A stretch of 35,594 nucleotides of DNA from Oscillospiraceae bacterium. Its GTDB lineage: Bacteria; Bacillota; Clostridia; Monoglobales; Monoglobaceae. The notes below the pieces were generated by a model. The model was given only the letters and a program-made list of their open reading frames with translations. It made no database searches and had not been told where the DNA came from. The translations under genes were made by a program, and so were the position numbers. The stretch is taken from assembly GCA_015068655.1 (NCBI GenBank), contig SVKC01000017.1, positions 1 through 35,594 of the forward strand. Reading direction: 5' to 3'. Positions 8,521 to 17,734 of this stretch are shown piece by piece. Every line of letters begins with the position of its first letter. The stretch's first letter is position 1.

Positions 8521-10617
8521 TTAATCCTTTTCTTTTGTAACACCCTTGAAAAAATGCCCCTTTGTGAAATCTTCGGGTCTGTAATTTCCCCCCGAAAGAA
8601 ATGCCTCACAAACCTTTCGGCATTCCTCGGCACTCTCGTCCGAGAAATAAATCCTGAAATAATTTATTCCGGCATTTCTGAGCTTTTCCATATCATTTGC
8701 CATATAAGTTTTCTTGCAGTTCAGTACAACACTTCTGCAAATTTCCCCGTCCTTTATAACAGGAAATTTCATTCCCATTCTGTCAGTTATATAATTTTCT
8801 CCGTTACAGGGACATTGGTTTCCGTTTCTGATTATGCAGTTTTCTGTAACCATAAGGGGAAGTCTGCCGTATACCATAACCTGTACGGGAAGTGTCTTTT
8901 TTATATCCCTTAACTGCCATATGGTCAATTCAGGAGAAAGTTCTGCAGTCTTTACGTTGTTTTTCTTCAAGAAATTCAGTGCATTGCTACCAAAAATGTT
9001 CAATCTGAAACCGCCATAAATCTTATACTTCGAAAAAGCACTGATTTCCGAAGGATTTTGAACCTGAACGCCATGATAACCTTCATCAAGAAGCTTTTTT
9101 GCATTCATAGTATATTTTTCAAATTCTTCTTCTCTCAAAATTGCGGGAAGAACAATAACTGTTTTTTCCTTTAAGGAATCACAGATTTTTTTTCTTCGCC
9201 TTATAATCTCAATAGGAATATACAACTTTTCAAAAGGGAAGCCGCAAACCTCATCCAACTGGCTTTCATTGGTTATCTCACAAACAAAACCGTATTCTTC
9301 GCACTCCGAATCTCTCAACGTCTCAAAAAATGTATTATCGACTTCTCGCTTGAATGAAAAAAGATATGTCTCTTCAAGCATTTCAAGAGCGTTTCTTCTT
9401 ATGCTGTTTAGCTCTCCGGCACTCAAAAAAAGTCCGTCATCAAGTTCAACGCTTATGTTCTCAAACTCAAAAGACGTTGCACCGGTTTTCACAAGCTGTG
9501 CAATTACTGTTTTTTTTTCAAGTGCCTTTTTCTGTGCGGTTTCCGTAGTCTTGTGATGAACATATTCACAGAAAACATTCCCTAATCTCAATTTGAATAT
9601 GGGGTATTCGTCCTTTCTTATGACAATCTCCCCGTCAATCTTCAATTTTCTGTTTTCCTCGTTCAAAACCGAAAGAAGCTCTTTTTCAAGGTTTGAGCTT
9701 CCCTTTCGGTACGGATTGTCGGGCTTGTCAAGAGCAAACATATCACGCCCGCAATTTCCTGTGAGGTATCCGTCGGTCAAACCGCCCCTGTTGAATATTG
9801 TATCCAGAAGTTCCATATCTTTTTGAGATACAGGCATAGGATTATCAAGATACTTTCTGTAAATCCCGACTACCGCCGCAACATAGGCAGGACCTTTCAT
9901 ACGCCCTTCAATTTTCAAAGACGAAACACCGGCATTTTCAAGCTCTTTCAGGTGACAAAGGCTCGAAAGGTCTTTGAGGCTCATATAGTATGCCTTTGCA
10001 GTGCTGTTGTTTATGCTGTACTGAAGTCTGCAGGGCTGAGCACATTTCCCGCGGTTTCCCGAACGTCCGCCGATTATACTGCTGAGCAAACATTGACCCG
10101 AATAACACATACAAAGTGCACCATGTCCGAATACCTCCAGCTCTGCATCGGTTTTTGATGAAATCTCTTTGATTTCCCTCAATGAAAGCTCACGTGAGAG
10201 AACAACACGCTTTATGCCGTATTTTTCTACAAATTTAACACCTTCAGAATTATGAATTGTCATCTGTGTACTTGCGTGAATTGGAAGCTCAGGAACAAGC
10301 TGTGTGGCAATTTCCGCAACACCAAAATCCTGAACAATAATTGCATCTACACCGATTTCCGACAAAAGCCTTAGATAATCCCCGAGTTCTTCAATCTCTG
10401 AATCCGCAACAAGCGTGTTCACCGTAATATAAATATGAACACCGCGAATATGGCAATAGTCCACCGCTTTTTCAAGCTCTTCTTTGTCAAAGTTATCCGC
10501 AAAGCTTCTTGCTCCAAAGCTTTTCCCCGCAAGATACACTGCATCTGCACCGCTTTGTACCGCCGCAACAAGGCACTCAAAATTTCCTGCCGGAGCAAGC
10601 AATTCTATATTGCTCAT
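8521..10617 (-). CDS. U32 family peptidase (with C-terminal DUF3656-like region)
   Basis: The protein has 698 residues from the ATG at 10617, chosen because AAAGGA lies eight bases upstream. An ATG three codons earlier is too close to that site. The N-terminal half has the U32 opening LLAPAGNFECLVAAVQSGAD and the family signature ELEVFGHGALCMCYSGQC with further cysteines in GNRGKCAQPCR. The cysteine pattern fits the iron-sulfur site proposed for RlhA/UbiU-type U32 proteins. RlhA hydroxylates 23S rRNA and others act as collagenase-like proteases, so peptidase activity here is not proven. The C-terminal half matches the long U32 form. It follows zapA by 18 bases. Confidence 0.92.
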   Translation of the reverse strand: MSNIELLAPAGNFECLVAAVQSGADAVYLAGKSFGARSFADNFDKEELEKAVDYCHIRGVHIYITVNTLVADSEIEELGDYLRLLSEIGVDAIIVQDFGVAEIATQLVPELPIHASTQMTIHNSEGVKFVEKYGIKRVVLSRELSLREIKEISSKTDAELEVFGHGALCMCYSGQCLLSSIIGGRSGNRGKCAQPCRLQYSINNSTAKAYYMSLKDLSSLCHLKELENAGVSSLKIEGRMKGPAYVAAVVGIYRKYLDNPMPVSQKDMELLDTIFNRGGLTDGYLTGNCGRDMFALDKPDNPYRKGSSNLEKELLSVLNEENRKLKIDGEIVIRKDEYPIFKLRLGNVFCEYVHHKTTETAQKKALEKKTVIAQLVKTGATSFEFENISVELDDGLFLSAGELNSIRRNALEMLEETYLFSFKREVDNTFFETLRDSECEEYGFVCEITNESQLDEVCGFPFEKLYIPIEIIRRRKKICDSLKEKTVIVLPAILREEEFEKYTMNAKKLLDEGYHGVQVQNPSEISAFSKYKIYGGFRLNIFGSNALNFLKKNNVKTAELSPELTIWQLRDIKKTLPVQVMVYGRLPLMVTENCIIRNGNQCPCNGENYITDRMGMKFPVIKDGEICRSVVLNCKKTYMANDMEKLRNAGINYFRIYFSDESAEECRKVCEAFLSGGNYRPEDFTKGHFFKGVTKEKD

Positions 10618-10635
10618 ATCTTTCATCCTTTAACA

Positions 10636-11019
10636 TTATTTTCTGTAACCTGTACCAGTATTCTTTCCGCTGATTCTCGCAAGCTCTATTTTCAGCTCCT
10701 GAACCTGACTTTCCAGCTCCTTCACCCTCAGGGTTCGTTCATCAAGTGCCGCCGAAAGCTTTGATTCATTTTTGGCATACGCCGCAACCTGCTTTCTCAG
10801 ATTGTTCGATGAATCCTCGAGCTTTATGTATTCATCCGAGAAATTTATGGCAGTGAGCATCGCTGCCATAACATTTGTAAGCTGTGGATTTTCCGACTTG
10901 ATTTCTGAAAGCTTTCTGTCAACACGTATTGCAACTCTCTGAACATACTCTGCGGGTTCTGCCGAAACAAGAGTATATTCTGCACCGTTTATCAAAACCT
11001 TCACCTTGTTTTTTTCCAT
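10636..11019 (-). CDS. zapA: Cell division protein ZapA
   Basis: ZapA bundles FtsZ filaments and stabilises the Z ring. The 127-residue protein has the N-terminal globular part with KVKVLINGAEYTLVS and VQRVAIRVDRKLSEI, followed by ALTAINFSDEY-like helix sequence and a long C-terminal coiled coil from about residue 68 to 118. An AAGGAG site overlaps the stop codon of the Nudix gene and serves the ATG at 11019. Its presence in the same strand cluster as MreBCD and MinCDE fits a division role. Confidence 0.9.
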   Translation of the reverse strand: MEKNKVKVLINGAEYTLVSAEPAEYVQRVAIRVDRKLSEIKSENPQLTNVMAAMLTAINFSDEYIKLEDSSNNLRKQVAAYAKNESKLSAALDERTLRVKELESQVQELKIELARISGKNTGTGYRK

Positions 11020-11032
11020 AAGCTCACACTCC

Positions 11033-11569
11033 TTAAAACAGCTTCATAGCTTCACACTTCAAAAATGCCGCAACCGTTTTGGCATCATTGATTTCGTTTG
11101 ACAAAATCATATTTCTCACCTCGTCAACAGTGAAGCTCTTTACGTCCAGAAATTCATCCTCATCGGGATGAACCTCTCCCTGTGACAAATCCTTTGCAAA
11201 GAACATATGCGTCACTTCATTGACAAATCCAGGTGACGGATAAATATAACCTAGAGAAATAAGTTCTTCAACCTTGTAACCCGTTTCTTCCTCAAGCTCG
11301 CGTTTTCCGCACACAATAGGCTCTTCACCCTTGTCAAGCTTTCCCGCGGGAATCTCCCAGGTATAGTCCTCAATGGGCTTTCTGTACTGTCTCACAAGCG
11401 GAATCCTTCCGTCAGGCAACACCGCCAGAACGCCCACTCCGCCCGGATGGTCAACCAGCTCCCTGTAAGCCGTTTTACCATCAGGAAGCTCAACAGTTTC
11501 TATTCTCAAATCAATTATTTTTCCTTCAAACACTTTTTCAGAGGTAAGGGTTTTTTCTTCATAATTCAT
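11033..11569 (-). CDS. nudF: Nudix hydrolase, ADP-ribose pyrophosphatase type
   Basis: The family cleaves ADP-ribose to AMP and ribose 5-phosphate. The Nudix box is complete: GKLDKGEEPIVCGKRELEEE then TGY, with the required spacing and both catalytic glutamates, near residues 79-101. The N-terminal EKTLTSEKVFEGKIIDLR and the downstream YPSPGFVNEVTHMFFAKDL match the ADP-ribose subfamily. I chose the ATG at 11569 (178 residues), which has GAAGGGA upstream. A TTG at 11596 would extend it nine codons and overlap the preceding gene by seven bases. The exact substrate is inferred from subfamily resemblance. Confidence 0.9.
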   Translation of the reverse strand: MNYEEKTLTSEKVFEGKIIDLRIETVELPDGKTAYRELVDHPGGVGVLAVLPDGRIPLVRQYRKPIEDYTWEIPAGKLDKGEEPIVCGKRELEEETGYKVEELISLGYIYPSPGFVNEVTHMFFAKDLSQGEVHPDEDEFLDVKSFTVDEVRNMILSNEINDAKTVAAFLKCEAMKLF

Positions 11570-11589
11570 CCTGATTTTCTTCCCTTCAT

Positions 11590-12831
11590 TCAACAATTAT
11601 TTCCCGCAAGCACGCCGGTAGAAAAAGCAATCTGCAAATTAAAGCCACCGGTGTATGCATCAACATCAATAATTTCTCCGGCAAAAAACAAACCGGGAAT
11701 TTTTTTCGATTCCATGGTAGACGGATCAATTTCCTTTACCGAGATTCCGCCTGATGTTATTATTGCCTGTTCAATGGGACAAAAGTCTTTTACATTAAGT
11801 TCAAGACCCTTTATTATTTCAAGAAGTCTGTGGCGCTCCTCTTTCGTAACCGAATTTACCTTTTTGCGAGGGTCAATGCCCGAAAGAGCAACAACCGGTT
11901 CAACCAAGCCCGACGGAAGCAAGTCCGCAAGAGAATTTACAAAATCCTTGTTTGCATACTTTTGAAAGTCTCTGACCAGACGTGCATCAAGCTGTTTTTC
12001 ATCAAGAGCAGGCTTCAAATCTATCAGTATTTTGTATTTCCCCGGAAGCATAGGTCGCATATGCGCCGACGCACTTAATATAACAGGTCCGCTCAGCCCG
12101 AAATGAGCAAACATCATTTCTCCGAAATCGGAATATATCTTTTTGTTTTTTTCATCAAGAACCGTAATCCCGATATTTCTGAGGGAAAGCCCCATAAGGT
12201 CATAAGCCCAAGACTCTTCCACCTCTACGGGCACAAGTGATGGTACAATATCAGTAACAGTATGTCCCAGTCTGCGGGCAAAATCATAGCCGTCACCCGT
12301 TGAGCCCGTTGCGGTATAGGACATTCCGCCGGTTGCAAGAATTACAGCTCCGGAAGATATTTTTCCGTTTTTCTGGGTTTTGATTCCGCACACTCTTGAA
12401 TTATCATCGGTGACAATACCAAGCACCTTGTCATGTATTATCTTCACTCCTGATTTTTTCACAAATCCCACAAGTGCATCAACAACAGTCACACTCTTGT
12501 CCGAAACGGGAAAAACTCTGTTTCCCCGTTCAACCTTTGTGTCAACACCAAGGCTGTTGAAAAAGCTTATGGTATCATAGTTTGTGAAGCCGTAAAACGA
12601 GCTGTAAAGAAAGGAGCTGTTCTTTGTCACATTCGAAATCAGCTCTTCTACCTCCTCACAGGCATTTGTAATATTACATCGTCCCTTCCCTGTGATAAGA
12701 AGCTTTTTTCCAAGTATTCTGTTCTTTTCAACAAGAGCAACAGACAATCCTCGCTTTGCCGCTGTTCCTGCAGCCATAAGTCCTGCCGCTCCGCCGCCTA
12801 TAACAATAACATCATATCCCAAATCAGTCAT
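11590..12831 (-). CDS. HI0933/BaiN-family FAD-dependent oxidoreductase
   Basis: This is a 413-residue flavoprotein of the family annotated as aminoacetone oxidase or BaiN/RdsA. Its N-terminal dinucleotide-binding site reads VIVIGGGAAGLMAAGTAA (residues 9-26) and is followed by GKKLLITGKGRCNITN (about 41-56). The later GGMSYTATGSTGDGYDFARR and the C-terminal GLFFAGEIIDVDAYTGGFNL are signature stretches. The true substrate of most members is unknown; the BaiN name comes from a proposed bile-acid role in one species and should not be transferred on sequence alone. It overlaps rluB by eight bases. Confidence 0.93.
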   Translation of the reverse strand: MTDLGYDVIVIGGGAAGLMAAGTAAKRGLSVALVEKNRILGKKLLITGKGRCNITNACEEVEELISNVTKNSSFLYSSFYGFTNYDTISFFNSLGVDTKVERGNRVFPVSDKSVTVVDALVGFVKKSGVKIIHDKVLGIVTDDNSRVCGIKTQKNGKISSGAVILATGGMSYTATGSTGDGYDFARRLGHTVTDIVPSLVPVEVEESWAYDLMGLSLRNIGITVLDEKNKKIYSDFGEMMFAHFGLSGPVILSASAHMRPMLPGKYKILIDLKPALDEKQLDARLVRDFQKYANKDFVNSLADLLPSGLVEPVVALSGIDPRKKVNSVTKEERHRLLEIIKGLELNVKDFCPIEQAIITSGGISVKEIDPSTMESKKIPGLFFAGEIIDVDAYTGGFNLQIAFSTGVLAGNNC

Positions 12832-13639
12832 TTTTTCTTACCTGCTTTTTTGCGGTTGTACGTTTTGTATTCTTTCTCGCATATGCTTTCTGTCTTCTCG
12901 GTACAGAGGATTTCTTTTCTCCTGCCGCCTCAATCTTTTTCAGCATATTGACTTCAGATTCACTCAACTTGCGCCACTTTCCCAACGGAAGATGACCAAG
13001 GGTCAATCCCGCTTCCTTTGTACGTTTCAGCTTTTTCACAATACATCCGAGAGCCTCAAACATTTTTCTTACCTGACGGTTTCTGCCCTCATGTATGGTT
13101 ATTTCAACCTTTGTGCCATACTGCGTTGCACCCACAACCTCAACCTCCGCAGGGCTTGTTTTCTGTCCGTCAACAACAACTCCTCGTCTGAGCTGGAGAA
13201 TTGTGTCCATTGTTATGTTGCCCGTAACCTCCGCAACATATGTCTTTGAAATATCGTGCCTCGGGTGGGTTATTTTGAAGGTGAGGTCTCCGTCGTTGGT
13301 CAGAAGCAAAAGCCCTTCCGTATCATAGTCAAGTCTTCCCACAGGATAAATACGTGCAGAAATATCCGAAACCAGCTCCATAACAGTCGGTCTGTCCTTG
13401 TCATCCGAAACTGTTGTAACAAAGCCCACAGGCTTGTTGAGCATAATGTAATACTTCTTCTCATTGTTCTTCACCACAGCTCCGTCAACTTCAATGGTAT
13501 CATAGTCTTCATCAATCTGCACACCCATTTCGCGGATAATCTCACCGTTAACCGAAACTCTGCCCTCGCTTATCATTTTTTCAGCCGCACGCCTCGAAGC
13601 AACTCCGGCATTGGCAAGAAATTTTTGTAATCTCATCAT
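12824..13639 (-). CDS. rluB: 23S rRNA pseudouridine synthase, RluB/RsuA family
   Basis: The enzyme isomerises specific uridines in rRNA to pseudouridine. The 271-residue protein has an N-terminal S4 RNA-binding domain (RLQKFLANAGVASRRAAEKM, residues 3-22, through about 60). The catalytic domain follows, with the active-site aspartate in GRLDYDTEGLLLLTNDG (about 101-117) and HEGRNRQVRKMFEALG (about 193-208). A lysine/arginine-rich tail of about 30 residues follows. Two adjacent ATG codons (13639 and 13636) follow a strong AAAGGAGG site. It is the first gene of the large cluster after the prs unit. Confidence 0.94.
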   Translation of the reverse strand: MMRLQKFLANAGVASRRAAEKMISEGRVSVNGEIIREMGVQIDEDYDTIEVDGAVVKNNEKKYYIMLNKPVGFVTTVSDDKDRPTVMELVSDISARIYPVGRLDYDTEGLLLLTNDGDLTFKITHPRHDISKTYVAEVTGNITMDTILQLRRGVVVDGQKTSPAEVEVVGATQYGTKVEITIHEGRNRQVRKMFEALGCIVKKLKRTKEAGLTLGHLPLGKWRKLSESEVNMLKKIEAAGEKKSSVPRRQKAYARKNTKRTTAKKQVRKND

Positions 13640-13671
13640 AAATATATCCGCCTCCTTTAACAGTCAAACAA

Positions 13672-13704
13672 GCTGCTGCAAACAGTTTTCCCGTATGCAG
13701 CAGC
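13672..13704 (-). terminator. Hairpin downstream of prs, possible terminator
   Basis: A perfect nine-base inverted repeat (GCTGCTGCA and TGCAGCAGC) with a 15-base loop lies 21 bases after the prs stop codon. The tail on the minus strand (TTGTTTGACTG) is only moderately T-rich, so termination may be partial. It is the only strong hairpin between prs and rluB. Confidence 0.5.
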
Positions 13705-13724
13705 CGTATTTTTATTTTTCAAAA

Positions 13725-14855
13725 TTATTCACTTTTGTATTTGTCAAGAATCTTTTCTATCCTCTTTATAGGATTGAGCAGCTCGCTGATTGAATGTTCT
13801 GCATTAAGCTCGTTGATAAGAAGCGCTACATACTTTGACATATCAACCTGATGATACCATTCCTTTGTGAGAAGCTCAGGCTTTGCATAAATCAGGTTTG
13901 TAGTGAACACACCTTCAATCAAACCTTCTTCGTAGGCCTTGTCAAAACGGTCAAAGCCTTCCGTAAACAATCCAAAGGTTGAGAACATAAACACTCTTGC
14001 AGCCTTTCTCTTTTTGAGTTCTCTTGCCACATCTATCATTGAATCACCGGAAGAAATCATATCATCAACAACAATAACGTTTTTGCCGTCAACTGAAGAA
14101 CCAAGGAATTCGTGAGCAACAATGGGATTCTTGCCATTCACAACTCTTGAGTAATCACGGCGCTTGTAGAACATACCCAGTTCCATTTCAAGAACGGAGG
14201 AATAATACATACATCTTGACATTGCACCTTCATCAGGAGAAATAATCATCGTATTTTCCTTGTTCAGGATAATTCCCTTGTCATATTTGAGGCACGCCTT
14301 TATCATCTGATATGTAGGCATAACATTTTCAAAGCCCTTGAAAGGAATTGCGTTCTGAACTCTGGGGTCGTGCGCATCAAAAGTAATAATATTATCTACG
14401 CCGATGTTGCAAAGCTCCTGAAGAGCCATTGCACAGTCAAGAGACTCTCTTGATGAACGCTTGTGCTGACGACCTTCATAAAGCATAGGCATAATAACAG
14501 TAATTCTCTTCGCCTTTCCGCCGATAGCAGAAATCGCACGTTTGAGATCCTGATAGTGGTCATCAGGGCTCATTGGAACCTCCTGACCGTAAAGCTTGTA
14601 GGTTTCTCCATAGTTGAAGCAGTCAACTATTATATAAACATCATAGGTTCTCGCAGAGTGAAGAAGGGTTGCCTTCGCCTCACCTGTTCCGAATCTTGAA
14701 GTTTTTATGGGGAACAAAAACGTACCATGGTCTTCTATGTCGTCGTCATTGAACTTTTTGAGATAATAGTCCACCTTTGAACAGAATTCGTCGCAGCCGT
14801 TCATTCCTATAACGCCCAACTTGCCGAGGTTGTAGGATTCGATTGATGATTTCAT
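13725..14855 (-). CDS. prs: Ribose-phosphate pyrophosphokinase (PRPP synthetase), long clostridial form
   Basis: The enzyme makes PRPP from ribose 5-phosphate and ATP, feeding nucleotide, NAD, histidine and tryptophan synthesis. At 376 residues it is longer than the usual 310-320. The extra length is mainly an N-terminal extension and insertions such as DCFNYGETYKLYGQEVPM. The catalytic flexible-loop region MPMLYEGRQHKRSSRES (about 120-136) and the PRPP-binding loop NVIVVDDMISSGDSM (about 258-272) are clear. It has its own consensus promoter and a GGAG site before the ATG at 14855. Its neighbour pncB consumes PRPP. Confidence 0.95.
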   Translation of the reverse strand: MKSSIESYNLGKLGVIGMNGCDEFCSKVDYYLKKFNDDDIEDHGTFLFPIKTSRFGTGEAKATLLHSARTYDVYIIVDCFNYGETYKLYGQEVPMSPDDHYQDLKRAISAIGGKAKRITVIMPMLYEGRQHKRSSRESLDCAMALQELCNIGVDNIITFDAHDPRVQNAIPFKGFENVMPTYQMIKACLKYDKGIILNKENTMIISPDEGAMSRCMYYSSVLEMELGMFYKRRDYSRVVNGKNPIVAHEFLGSSVDGKNVIVVDDMISSGDSMIDVARELKKRKAARVFMFSTFGLFTEGFDRFDKAYEEGLIEGVFTTNLIYAKPELLTKEWYHQVDMSKYVALLINELNAEHSISELLNPIKRIEKILDKYKSE

Positions 14856-14902
14856 TTGATTTCTCCTTTGATTGATTATTTATGTTATATAAAGATAGAT
14901 TA

Positions 14903-14931
14903 ATTATACTTCAAATATGACAAAATGTCAA
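14903..14931 (-). promoter_or_regulatory. Perfect consensus sigma-A promoter of prs
   Basis: On the minus strand, TTGACA (14926-14931), a 17-base spacer and TATAAT (14903-14908) match the sigma-A consensus at all twelve box positions. It lies in the 102-base gap between pncB and prs and leaves a leader of about 40 bases. It predicts strong, largely constitutive expression of prs. Confidence 0.85.
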
Positions 14932-14957
14932 CAAATTCGAGTAGAGTTTTCTTATTA

Positions 14958-16391
14958 TTATAAATCTCTGTACTCGGACAAAAGTTTGTACTTTATATTC
15001 CAGAGCTTTTCCGACAAATCCACATAATACCTATGGGGATTTTCAAATCTTTTCACTTCGTCCCAAATTGTATTTATCTGCTCTTTGCAGTATTCTCTTA
15101 TTTGAGAGAGCTCAGGCGATGTATAAACACATTTGCCCTTCTGGAAAATCGGCACAAGAAGCTCTACCGCTTCAAAATCATATACAAGCTTTCGTTTCCA
15201 AGTATGTTCAGGGTCAAATATTTCGTAATCCCTTGAGTCATCAATTTTTTCTTCCGCAAGAGTAATAACATCAGCAATAGCCTTTCCCGTATCCTTTGCA
15301 AAAAGCCTGTATACTTTTTTGAAGCACGGATTGGTTATCTTTGCAACATTTTCGCTTACCTTTATTTTGGGTATAATATCCCCGTCTTTTTCCATTGCAA
15401 CAAGCTTGTATACGCCGCCGAAAACAGGCTCCGACCGTGATGTTATCAGTCTTTCACCAACTCCAAACAAGTCTACCGCCGCTCCCTGCTTCAAAATATC
15501 CCGTATAATATGCTCATCAAGAGAGTTTGAGACAACAATTTTCACATCACTATAGCCCGCATTATCAAGCATTTCTCTTGTCTTCCCCGACAAGTAGGTA
15601 ATATCACCACTGTCTATCCTGACCCCCTTCGGTCGTTTTCCCATAGGCTTCAGAACCTCGTCGAAAACTCTTATTGCGTTGGGAACACCTGATTTCAACA
15701 CGTTGTAGGTGTCAATCAAAAGAGTGCAGCTATCGGGATACGCAAGGGCATAAGCTTTGAAGGCTTCATATTCGGAATCAAATGACTGAATCCAGCTGTG
15801 AGCCATTGTGCCGAGAGCAGGAACACCAAACATTTTGTCCGAAATAGTGCAGGCTGTTCCTGAAACACCGCCGATGTACGCCGCTCTTGCGCCATAAATC
15901 GCACCGCTTGCTCCCTGAGCACGGCGTGAGCCGAATTCCATAACAGTACGTCCCTCTGCTGCACGGACAATTCTGTTCGCCTTTGTAGCAATGAGGCTCT
16001 GGTGATTTATTATGAGAAGCAGCATTGTTTCAATGAACTGTGCCTGAATGAGAGGTCCTCTCACCGTAATGACGGGTTCGTTCGGAAAAACGGGAGTACC
16101 TTCAGGAACTGCCCATACATCACATTCAAACCTGAAACTCTTCAAATAATCAAGGAATTCCTCGCAAAACATATTCTTTGAACGCAAAAACTCTATATCC
16201 TCATCCGAAAACTCAAGCTCTTTTATATATTCTATTACCTGCTCCACTCCCGCCATAACAGCAAATCCGCCATTATCGGGAACACGCCTGAAAAACAAAT
16301 CAAAATACGCAATTTCGTTCTGCATATTGTTTTTCAGATAGCCATTCGCCATTGTTATTTCATAAAAATCAGTAAGCAACGTATAATTCAT
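14958..16391 (-). CDS. pncB: Nicotinate phosphoribosyltransferase
   Basis: The enzyme joins nicotinate to PRPP with ATP hydrolysis to form nicotinate mononucleotide, the salvage entry to NAD. The 477-residue protein begins with the family opening TLLTDFYEITMANGYL and contains EFGSRRAQGASGAIYGARAA (about 151-170), GTMAHSWIQSF (about 193-203) with the phosphorylated histidine of the family, and GVRIDSGDITYLS (about 257-269). A CGGAG site precedes the ATG at 16391. It follows the DUF512 gene by 51 bases. The ADP-ribose-type Nudix gene nearby also touches NAD turnover, but it lies in another transcription unit. Confidence 0.96.
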   Translation of the reverse strand: MNYTLLTDFYEITMANGYLKNNMQNEIAYFDLFFRRVPDNGGFAVMAGVEQVIEYIKELEFSDEDIEFLRSKNMFCEEFLDYLKSFRFECDVWAVPEGTPVFPNEPVITVRGPLIQAQFIETMLLLIINHQSLIATKANRIVRAAEGRTVMEFGSRRAQGASGAIYGARAAYIGGVSGTACTISDKMFGVPALGTMAHSWIQSFDSEYEAFKAYALAYPDSCTLLIDTYNVLKSGVPNAIRVFDEVLKPMGKRPKGVRIDSGDITYLSGKTREMLDNAGYSDVKIVVSNSLDEHIIRDILKQGAAVDLFGVGERLITSRSEPVFGGVYKLVAMEKDGDIIPKIKVSENVAKITNPCFKKVYRLFAKDTGKAIADVITLAEEKIDDSRDYEIFDPEHTWKRKLVYDFEAVELLVPIFQKGKCVYTSPELSQIREYCKEQINTIWDEVKRFENPHRYYVDLSEKLWNIKYKLLSEYRDL

Positions 16392-16442
16392 AACAAAATC
16401 TCCGTTTTTTCTTTTATTTGCACGGGCATTAACTTTATATTT

Positions 16443-17717
16443 TTATTTCAGCAAGGCATCAAGCAGCTCAAAACCGTCATTGTTGACAGCAATAACTTCA
16501 ACATTCAATTCACGTTCAACATCTTCCACGGTAACATTATCCAGAAAAACTCTTTCTTCGTGTCTGAGCATAGATGTCGGTATAACCAGATATTTTCCGA
16601 GCTGTTCGCCTTTCAGCTGATTTATTATATCACCGCCGGTGACAAGTCCGCTTACTGTTATATTCTCTCCGAAAAAGTTGTTTTTCACCTTGAAAACCTT
16701 TATTTTTTCACTATTCAGCTTTGATACAAGCTTTGATATGAAATCGTATGCAAGATAGCCCGTAACGAGAGTTTTCTCACTCTTCACGGTTTTTTCTTCA
16801 CAAAGCTCCAAGGCTTCATCAAACTCCCATTTCAAAGAAGCACAAAGTCCCACTCCGTTTTCTATTTGCGGAAAACCGTCATATTCCCCATCATCAGGAA
16901 TGGGCTTTTCAGCCATAATATAAAACTCATCCGAAAGATAAACAAAATTAATATCGCGTTCCTTTTTGAATTTTTTCTGCCAAGCCGAAACCTGCTCAAT
17001 AACCTTTTCCGAGCTTTCCTTGTCAAAAGGAACAAGCTCTGTCAAACCATCACGATGTGCAGAAATGCCGACAGGAACGATTGAAAGACTTTCAACAGAG
17101 TCACCGAGAGAATAAATATCTTCAATGGTTCTGTCCAGCTCTTTTCCGTCGTTATAGCCTCTGCAAAGTACAATCTGACAGTTTATCAGCATTCCGCTTC
17201 CGGAAAATTTTTTCATTTGTCCCATTATTCTCCCCGCAAAACGGTTGTTCAGCATTTTGCACCGAAGTTCAGGATTGGTTGTATGAACAGAAACATTTAT
17301 TCTCGGGATTGCATAATCCAAAATTCTGTCAAGGTCTTCATCCGACATATTTGTCAAAGTAACATAATTCCCCTGCAAAAACGAAAGCCTGTAATCATCA
17401 TCCTTGAAATAACAGGTTTCACGCATATTTTGGGGAAGCTGGTCAATAAAACAGAAAATGCACTTGTTCCGGCAAGAACGTGGCTCGTCAATAAGCAGAG
17501 TTTCAAACTCAATTCCAAGCGGCTCATAATCCTCATTGGAAATGCAAACCGTCCTATCCTGAAGCTCTATCTCAACTTCTTCATTTGCCGAAAGAAACAT
17601 ATAATCAAGATAGTCTCTTATGTCTTTTCCGTTTATACGCATTATTATATCATTGGCTTTTATGCCGTACCTTTCAGCAATAGAACCCGGCATAATACTG
17701 TTTATTCTCGCTGACAT
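16443..17717 (-). CDS. DUF512 radical SAM protein with N-terminal PDZ-like domain
   Basis: A 424-residue conserved clostridial protein of unknown function. Residues 1-60 form a PDZ-like domain (GSIAERYGIKANDIIMRING). A cysteine cluster CRNKCIFCF follows at about 82-90, giving the CxxxCxxC spacing of radical SAM iron-sulfur sites, then FLQGNYVTLTN. The C-terminal DUF512 region contains VTGYLAYDF and LVIPTSMLRHEE. In many firmicutes this gene neighbours the GTPase der, but here it sits between an amino acid transporter and pncB. AAAGGAG lies 11 bases before the ATG at 17717, and the gene follows the ABC ATPase by 17 bases. Confidence 0.88.
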   Translation of the reverse strand: MSARINSIMPGSIAERYGIKANDIIMRINGKDIRDYLDYMFLSANEEVEIELQDRTVCISNEDYEPLGIEFETLLIDEPRSCRNKCIFCFIDQLPQNMRETCYFKDDDYRLSFLQGNYVTLTNMSDEDLDRILDYAIPRINVSVHTTNPELRCKMLNNRFAGRIMGQMKKFSGSGMLINCQIVLCRGYNDGKELDRTIEDIYSLGDSVESLSIVPVGISAHRDGLTELVPFDKESSEKVIEQVSAWQKKFKKERDINFVYLSDEFYIMAEKPIPDDGEYDGFPQIENGVGLCASLKWEFDEALELCEEKTVKSEKTLVTGYLAYDFISKLVSKLNSEKIKVFKVKNNFFGENITVSGLVTGGDIINQLKGEQLGKYLVIPTSMLRHEERVFLDNVTVEDVERELNVEVIAVNNDGFELLDALLK

Positions 17718-17734
17718 TTACCAAAGGACTCCTT

